Below, one piece after another: positions 59,195-64,000 of a DNA stretch of 64,000 nucleotides. The notes below the pieces were generated by a model that was given only the letters and a program-made list of their open reading frames with translations, had not been told where the DNA came from and did not search any database. Source of the stretch: Streptomyces sp. DH5 (GTDB lineage Bacteria; Actinomycetota; Actinomycetes; Streptomycetales; Streptomycetaceae); assembly GCF_020873915.1 (NCBI RefSeq), contig NZ_JAHWGP010000023.1, positions 62,001-126,000 of the forward strand, written 5' to 3'. Numbering within the stretch: position 1 is the stretch's first letter; each line of letters starts with the position of its first letter. The position numbers and the translations under genes are program-made.

Positions 59195-61408
59195 GTGGCC
59201 ACTTTCCTCTACCGACTCGGCCGGTTCGCCTTCAGGCGACGGCACTTCGTAGCCCTGTTCTGGGTGGCGCTGCTGGCGCTCGCGGGCGCCGGCGCGGCCG
59301 GCGCCCCCGCGGCCGGCAACTCCTCCTTCTCCATCCCCGGCACCGAGGCCCAGAAGGCCTTCGACCTGCTGGAGGAGCGCTTCCCCGGCTCCAGCGCCGA
59401 CGGAGCGACCGCACGCGTCGTCTTCAAGGCGCCGGACGGCGAGAAGATGACCGACGCCGGCAACAAGGCGACCGTCCAGGACACCGTCGACGCGCTCGCC
59501 GGCGGCTCCGAGGTCGCCCGCGTCACCGACCCCTACCAGGGCGGCGGCGTCAGCCAGAACGGCAGCATCGCCTACGCCTCGGTGACCTACAAGGTCTCCG
59601 GCATGGAACTGGAGGAGACCTCCCGCGAGGCCCTGAAGGCCGCCGCGGAGGACGCCCGCGACGCCGGCCTGACCGTCGAGATCGGCGGTGACGCCCTCCA
59701 GGCCATCCCCGAGACCGGCACCGCCGAGATCATCGGCATCGGCATCGCCGCGATCGTCCTCGTCATCACCCTCGGCTCCCTGCTCGCCGCCGGGCTGCCG
59801 CTGCTCACCGCGATCGTCGGCGTCGGTATCGGCGTCGCGAGCATCACCGCCCTGGCCAGCACCCTCGACCTCGGCTCCACCACCTCCATCCTGGCCTCGA
59901 TGATCGGCCTCGCGGTCGGCATCGACTACGCGCTGTTCGTCGTCTCCCGCTACCGGGCCGAACTGGCCGAGGGCCGCGAACGCGAGGAAGCCGCCGGCCG
60001 GGCCGTCGGCACCGCCGGCTCCGCGGTGGTCTTCGCCGGTCTGACCGTCGTGATCGCCCTGGTCGGCCTGTCCGTCGTCAACATCCCGATGCTGACGAAG
60101 ATGGGCATCGCCGCCGCCGCCACGGTCGCCATCGCGGTCCTGATCGCCATCACCCTGATCCCCGCCCTGCTCGGCTACGCCGGCCGCCGGGTCCGCCCCG
60201 CCGGCGAGAAGAGCAAGCTGCTCGGCGGTGGCCGCGGGGGCGGCGAGAAGAAGGCGGAGCGCCCCAACATGGGCACCCGCTGGGCGAGCTTCGTCGTCCG
60301 CCGCCCGCTGGCCGTGCTGCTGCTCGGCGTGGTCGGCCTGGGTGCCGCCGCCATTCCGGCCGCCTCCCTCGAACTGGGCCTGCCCGACGACGGTTCGCAG
60401 CCGACGTCCACGACCCAGCGCCGTGGCTACGACCTGCTCTCCGAGGGCTTCGGCCCCGGCTTCAACGGCCCGCTCGTGGTCGTCGTCGACGCCAAGGACA
60501 GCGACGACCCGAAGGCCGTGTTCCAGCAGGCCGGCGAGGAGATCAAGGGCCTCGACAACGTCGTGAACGTCGCGCCCGCGCAGCCCAACAAGGCCGGCGA
60601 CACGGCGACGATCACCGTGATCCCCGACGCCAAGCCCTCCTCCGTCACCACCGAGGACCTGGTCCACGACATCCGCGACGCCGGCGCCGGCATCAAGGCC
60701 GACACCGGCGCCGAGGTCCTCGTCACCGGCGCGACCGCGATGAACATCGACGTCTCGCAGAAGCTCAACGACGCGCTGGTGCCGTACCTGGTGCTCGTGG
60801 TCGGCCTGGCCTTCCTGCTGCTGATCGTGGTGTTCCGCTCGATCCTGGTCCCGCTGAAGGCGGCCCTCGGCTTCCTGCTCTCCGTGATGGCGGCCCTCGG
60901 CGCGGTCGTCGCGGTCTACCAGTGGGGCTGGCTGTCCGGCCTGATGGGCGTGGAGGAGACCGGCCCGATCATGTCGATGATGCCGATCTTCATGGTCGGC
61001 GTGGTCTTCGGACTGGCCATGGACTACGAGGTCTTCCTGGTGACCCGGATCCGGGAGGCCTACGTCCACGGCGAGAACCCGCGCCAGGCCGTGGTGACCG
61101 GCTTCAGGTACAGCGCCCGGGTGGTCACCGCCGCCGCGGTGATCATGATGGCGGTGTTCGCCGGCTTCATCGGCTCCAGCGACTCGATGGTCAAGATGAT
61201 CGGCTTCGGCCTCGCCGTCGCCGTCCTCTTCGACGCGTTCGTCGTCCGCATGGCGATCGTCCCGGCCGTGCTGGCCCTGCTCGGCACGAAGGCCTGGTGG
61301 CTGCCGAAGTGGCTGGACCGCGCCCTGCCCAACGTGGACGTCGAGGGCGAGTCCCTGAGCGCCCACGGCGATCCGAAGGACGAGGACAAGGAACTCGTAC
61401 GGGCCTGA
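59195..61408 (+). CDS. MMPL/RND-family exporter
   Basis: 737 residues from a GTG. Twelve helices in two halves: TM1, a large extracytoplasmic loop, TM2-6 with the GIDYALFVVSRYRAELAEG signature, then TM7, a second loop and TM8-12 with the FGLAMDYEVFLVTRIREAY counterpart. These proton-relay motifs define MMPL. It exports lipids or lipophilic drugs. The tail is short and charged (DPKDEDKELVRA). Probably repressed by the preceding TetR. Confidence 0.92.
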   Translation: MATFLYRLGRFAFRRRHFVALFWVALLALAGAGAAGAPAAGNSSFSIPGTEAQKAFDLLEERFPGSSADGATARVVFKAPDGEKMTDAGNKATVQDTVDALAGGSEVARVTDPYQGGGVSQNGSIAYASVTYKVSGMELEETSREALKAAAEDARDAGLTVEIGGDALQAIPETGTAEIIGIGIAAIVLVITLGSLLAAGLPLLTAIVGVGIGVASITALASTLDLGSTTSILASMIGLAVGIDYALFVVSRYRAELAEGREREEAAGRAVGTAGSAVVFAGLTVVIALVGLSVVNIPMLTKMGIAAAATVAIAVLIAITLIPALLGYAGRRVRPAGEKSKLLGGGRGGGEKKAERPNMGTRWASFVVRRPLAVLLLGVVGLGAAAIPAASLELGLPDDGSQPTSTTQRRGYDLLSEGFGPGFNGPLVVVVDAKDSDDPKAVFQQAGEEIKGLDNVVNVAPAQPNKAGDTATITVIPDAKPSSVTTEDLVHDIRDAGAGIKADTGAEVLVTGATAMNIDVSQKLNDALVPYLVLVVGLAFLLLIVVFRSILVPLKAALGFLLSVMAALGAVVAVYQWGWLSGLMGVEETGPIMSMMPIFMVGVVFGLAMDYEVFLVTRIREAYVHGENPRQAVVTGFRYSARVVTAAAVIMMAVFAGFIGSSDSMVKMIGFGLAVAVLFDAFVVRMAIVPAVLALLGTKAWWLPKWLDRALPNVDVEGESLSAHGDPKDEDKELVRA

Positions 61409-61432
61409 CCGCCCGGACGCGCACAGAAACCA

Positions 61433-61472
61433 GCCGGTGAGGGCTCCGTGGGGACGGGGTGCCCTCACCGGC
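61433..61472 (+). terminator. Terminator of the MMPL operon
   Basis: GCCGGTGAGGGC and GCCCTCACCGGC form a perfect 12-bp stem followed by TTCTCT, 25 bp after the MMPL stop. Confidence 0.85.
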
Positions 61473-61513
61473 TTCTCTCATGGCCCCGGTCGCGGGAGCC
61501 CCGGGGGCCCTTG

Positions 61514-61780
61514 TCAGGTCTCGTACACGGTGGAGCGGTGCCCGACGTGAACGACCCAGACCGGCAACTGCCCGTTGTCGACGGTGTAGATGACGCGGTA
61601 GTCGCCGACACGGAGGCGGCGCCTGTCGGGTCGGGAGACGAGCGCCGTGGTGTGGAAGCCGAGCGGATCGGTCTCCAGCTCCGTGAGCTTGACCAGGATC
61701 CGGAGCGCCATGTCCCTCGGGATCTTACGAAGCTCCGCCTGAGCCTCCGGCCGGAAGACCGTGCGGTACTGGTTACTCAC
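61514..61780 (-). CDS. RelE/ParE-superfamily toxin
   Basis: 88 residues from a GTG overlapping the antitoxin stop. The fold is FRPEAQAELRKIPRDMALRILVKLTELETDP, then RRLRVGDYRVIYTVDNGQLPVWVVHVGHRSTVYE, the RelE pattern with conserved Arg residues and a terminal Tyr. By family it cleaves mRNA at the ribosome; ParE-type gyrase action cannot be excluded. Confidence 0.88.
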   Translation of the reverse strand: MSNQYRTVFRPEAQAELRKIPRDMALRILVKLTELETDPLGFHTTALVSRPDRRRLRVGDYRVIYTVDNGQLPVWVVHVGHRSTVYET

Positions 61781-62039
61781 CGCGCTCCAGCGTTTCCCTC
61801 ATGACGTCCTCGATCGGAATGCCGGCTGCCGCGCTCGCCATCCGCTCGTCGATGATCCGGTTGATCTCGCGCTCCTCCCACTCCTGGTACCTGCGGAGGA
61901 CCTCTATCGACACGACCGCGGCCACCTGCTTGCCGCGGCGGGTGATGACCGTGGGCGTGTCATCACGGTCGGCCCGCTCGACCACCTCGGCCAAGTGGGC
62001 TCGTACGTCCCGAATGGACTCTATGGGCATCTGCGACAT
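61773..62039 (-). CDS. Phd/YefM-family antitoxin
   Basis: 88 residues. The N-terminal Phd DNA-binding domain is MSQMPIESIRDVRAHLAEVVERADRDDTPTVITRRGKQVAAVVSIEVLRR. The C-terminal acidic helix neutralises the toxin (EREINRIIDERMASAAAGIPIEDVMRETLERGE). ATG 62039 or 62030. It precedes and overlaps the toxin gene, the usual order. TGTACA palindromes lie just upstream. Confidence 0.88.
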   Translation of the reverse strand: MSQMPIESIRDVRAHLAEVVERADRDDTPTVITRRGKQVAAVVSIEVLRRYQEWEEREINRIIDERMASAAAGIPIEDVMRETLERGE

Positions 62040-62046
62040 GCACCCA

Positions 62047-62073
62047 AAGTACAACGTGCCGCAGGTGTACACC
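62047..62073. promoter_or_regulatory. Phd/YefM-type operator
   Basis: A perfect palindrome GGTGTACACC (62064-62073) with TGTACA at its core and, 10 bp closer to the gene, a shorter AGTACAAC. The long plus short palindrome layout and TGTACA core are those known for yefM-yoeB. Confidence 0.65.
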
Positions 62074-62135
62074 ATGGCTCGCCGGTGTCGTCGGCGCCCA
62101 CGATCGCCCCGGGCCGCCGTGCGCGAGCGCACTCC

Positions 62136-62975
62136 GTGACCCCGGTGGTCACCGCGGCCGTCCTGCTCGCCGCGGTCACCCACGCCGGCTGGAACGCCAT
62201 CGCGCACCGCATCACCGACAAGCTCGTCGGATTCACCCTGATCTCCGGCGGCGGGCTGCTCATCGGACCCGCGGCGTTGCCGTTCGTGCCGGTCCCGGCG
62301 GCCTGGCCGTACCCGCTCTGCTCGGCCGCGGTCCACATGGCCTACCACGCGCTGCTGATGACGTCCTTCCGGCTGGGCGACTCCGGGCAGGCGTGCCCCC
62401 TCGCCCGGGGCGGCGCGCCGCTGGTCGTCACCGTGCCGGCCGCCGGGTTCGCCCACGAGGTGCCGGACGGCTGGGCCACCGCCGGGATCGCCCTGTCCTG
62501 CGCGGGCCTGAGCGGCGTCGCCCTGTGGGGGCTGCGCGGACACCGGCCCGACCGGGCGGCGGTCGGCGCGGCCCTCGCCACCGGCCTGGCCATCGCCGTC
62601 CACACCGTCGTCGACGGGCTCGGCGTACGCGCCTCCGGCTCGTCCGTCGGCTACGTCGCCTGGCTGATGGCCGTCCAGGGCGCGGTGATCCCGGCCTACG
62701 CCCTCTGGCGCCGGCGGGGCGCCGCGGCAGCCCGCCTGCGGCCGCACGCCGGACTCGGCCTCCTCGGTGCCGCCCTGTCCGTCCTCGCGTACGGGCTCGT
62801 CCTGCGGGCCCGGACCCGCGCCGCCCTCACCCCCGTCGCGGCCCTGCGCGAGTCGTCGATCATCGTCGGCGCCGTCACCGGGGCGGTGTTCTTCAGGGAG
62901 CGGTTCGGTGCGCCGCGGATCGCGGCGGCCGGGCTGCTCGTCGTCGGGATCGGGCTGATGCTGCGCGCGGGGTGA
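62136..62975 (+). CDS. EamA/DMT-family transporter
   Basis: 279 residues from a GTG at 62136. About ten helices are visible in two EamA repeats: VVTAAVLLAAVTHAGWNAIAHRI opens the first and LGLLGAALSVLAYGLVLRARTRAALTPVAALRESSIIVGAV lies in the second, ending in the family's GAVFFRERFGAPRIAAAGLLVVGIGLML. Metabolite export or import. The ribosome site is weak. Confidence 0.85.
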   Translation: MTPVVTAAVLLAAVTHAGWNAIAHRITDKLVGFTLISGGGLLIGPAALPFVPVPAAWPYPLCSAAVHMAYHALLMTSFRLGDSGQACPLARGGAPLVVTVPAAGFAHEVPDGWATAGIALSCAGLSGVALWGLRGHRPDRAAVGAALATGLAIAVHTVVDGLGVRASGSSVGYVAWLMAVQGAVIPAYALWRRRGAAAARLRPHAGLGLLGAALSVLAYGLVLRARTRAALTPVAALRESSIIVGAVTGAVFFRERFGAPRIAAAGLLVVGIGLMLRAG

Positions 62976-63055
62976 GGTGAGGGGCGGGCGGTGCGGGTGC
63001 GGCCGTTCGGGGGAGGGAGCACCCTGGAGGGAGAGGAATTCCGGAGGTGATCGTC

Positions 63056-63331
63056 ATGACGCACACCGCAGTGGGATGGCATGTGGAGCTGGAGTTCAAG
63101 GAGGACGACCAGCGCACGCGTGCGGCCGCTCTGGTCCGGCTGCCCGACGGGACCGAAGTACGCGCGAACGGGCACGCCAGCCGCCACCACACCGACGCTA
63201 ATCAGCCCCGGGTCGGGGAGGAGATCGCCGGTGCGCGGGCGCTGAACGAACTCGCCATGCAGATGCTGACCAAGGCGCACGGCGAGATCGACGACGCGTC
63301 GGGGCGGACCTCGCACCCCATTCACATGTAG
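63056..63331 (+). CDS. DUF1876 domain protein
   Basis: 91 residues, ATG 63056 with GGAGG. Pattern WHVELEFKEDDQRTRAAALVRLPDGTEVRANGHASRHHTDAN...VGEEIAGARALNELAMQML is the dsRBD-like DUF1876 fold common in Streptomyces. Soluble, function unknown. Confidence 0.85.
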   Translation: MTHTAVGWHVELEFKEDDQRTRAAALVRLPDGTEVRANGHASRHHTDANQPRVGEEIAGARALNELAMQMLTKAHGEIDDASGRTSHPIHM

Positions 63332-63427
63332 AACCCGGGGGAGCACCGGAACGGGTTCCGTCCTCCGTCGAGACCGGCAGGCGGTCCGGGGCGTGGGCCG
63401 CCCCGGCCGGCCTCCACCCCCGGCGCC

Positions 63428-63835
63428 GTGCCGGTGTCATGGGGGCACGACTGGATCCGGCGGCGCGCCGGCCACCCCGAGGGGGCAAGCGCGCTGCCGG
63501 TGTCGGTCGGGGTGTTCGGGACGAGCGTGTACGGCGGCTACTCCGGCGCGGCCCAGGGCGTGCTGCTCACGGGTCTGCCCGGCACGTTCCTGCCCGACGG
63601 CCTCCAGCGGCTGAACGCCCTCAAGAACTACCTCGCCGCCCTGGTCAACGGCGTCACTGCCGTCGTCTTCATCGCGGTGACGGAGGTCGACTGGGCGGTG
63701 GCGGGCGTGATCGGTCCCGGATCCGTCATCGGCGGCTTCATCGGAGCCCGGCTGGGGCGCCGGCTGCCGCCGGGCGTCCTGCGCGGCCTCATCGTCACCA
63801 TCGGCGTGATCGCCTCCGTGGCCGTGACCGTGTGA
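63428..63835 (+). pseudogene. TauE/SafE-type permease, N-terminal half missing
   Basis: Only the second half of the usual ~250-residue protein remains: GVFGTSVYGGYSGAAQGVLLTGLPGTFLPDGLQRLNALKNYLAALVNGV, followed by three helices to the stop. Upstream sequence in the open frame is not membrane-like (RRRAGHPEGAS), and no start with a ribosome site exists. It is probably a deletion remnant; DUF1876 lies directly before it. Confidence 0.7.
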
Positions 63836-63904
63836 GGGCCGGCCGGCCGGGCGTGCGGCGTTCCACGAGACGGCACCGGTGAGCGCGGCACCCGACCGGT
63901 CGGT

Positions 63905-64000
63905 CTAGGTCCCCAGGGCCTTCCGCACCGCCCGTATCAGCGCCTGGGCCCGGGGGTCCGCCGTCACCGTCCTGCGGAAGCCGTTGGTGACGTAGCCGAA
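63905..64000 (-). CDS. C-terminal end of a serine hydrolase (beta-lactamase-like), partial
   Basis: The frame open to the window edge encodes FGYVTNGFRRTVTADPRAQALIRAVRKALGT and stop. The FGYVxNxx...DP(R)xxxLIxAV ending is typical of class C beta-lactamase-like esterases in actinobacteria. Too short for certainty. Confidence 0.5.
   Translation of the reverse strand, partial: FGYVTNGFRRTVTADPRAQALIRAVRKALGT

Overview
The window is very high-GC actinomycete DNA with Streptomyces codon use, GTG/TTG starts and many divergent regulator-transporter pairs. The genes around the sigma factor HrdD (TetR, WYL regulator with MFS pump, fructose PTS, MscL, GalU-Glp-MoaC-Mog-SepX) match what I remember of the Streptomyces coelicolor/lividans hrdD chromosomal neighbourhood. 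This placement rests on gene content and memory, not on a database search.

Bases 1-9436 are accessory. The end of an IS481-like element (1-665) is followed by most of an integrative and conjugative element of the AICE/pSAM2 type. It carries a three-gene HATPase operon, a Pif-like Nudix gene, a KorSA-like GntR repressor, a SCO3933-family protein, an FtsK/TraB DNA translocase, four spread genes, a rolling-circle Rep, Xis and a tyrosine integrase. It ends at tRNA-Arg(CCU) on the minus strand (9364-9436). A recurring motif (ACTCGT/ACGAGT around CTAG or ATAG) marks what looks like the GntR regulon. No second copy of the tRNA 3' end is visible to the left, so the left att site lies outside the window.

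Bases 9437-22114 hold a SAV2177-type methyltransferase, a secreted M6 metalloprotease, a TetR/MFS pair with twin operators, a MarR/LigB-dioxygenase divergent pair, a GNAT acetyltransferase, hrdD behind a near-ideal SigR promoter, a second TetR and a WYL regulator/MFS pair. Bases 22153-26254 are the fruR-fruK-fruA operon with its own operators and terminator. Bases 26271-38909 hold housekeeping genes: DUF6227, a P1 peptidase, mscL, a SAF protein, an MTA/purine phosphorylase, a CIRCE-controlled FmdB-type zinc-ribbon protein, an MFS protein, a K+/H+ antiporter, a penicillin acylase and 5-formyl-THF cyclo-ligase.

Bases 39002-44488 are a compact galU-glp-moaC-mog-rimJ cluster followed by sepX. This brings together the gephyrin-like FtsZ-binding protein Glp and its membrane receptor SepX/GlpR. 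After tRNA-Ala(CGC) comes a lower-GC patch with degraded sequence and a three-gene WXG-like / DUF1023 hydrolase / lipoprotein cassette. The hydrolase gene is frameshifted by one extra copy of an 8-bp tandem repeat.

Bases 48585-64000 hold a GNAT protein, exonuclease III plus Nudix, a MerR regulator beside a Baeyer-Villiger monooxygenase / hydrolase / dehydrogenase operon, a tricorn protease divergent from TetR-MMPL with shared operators, a RelE/Phd toxin-antitoxin pair, an EamA transporter, a DUF1876 protein, a truncated TauE/SafE permease and the tail of a serine hydrolase. Tandem repeats recur at the 3' ends of genes throughout the chromosomal part.
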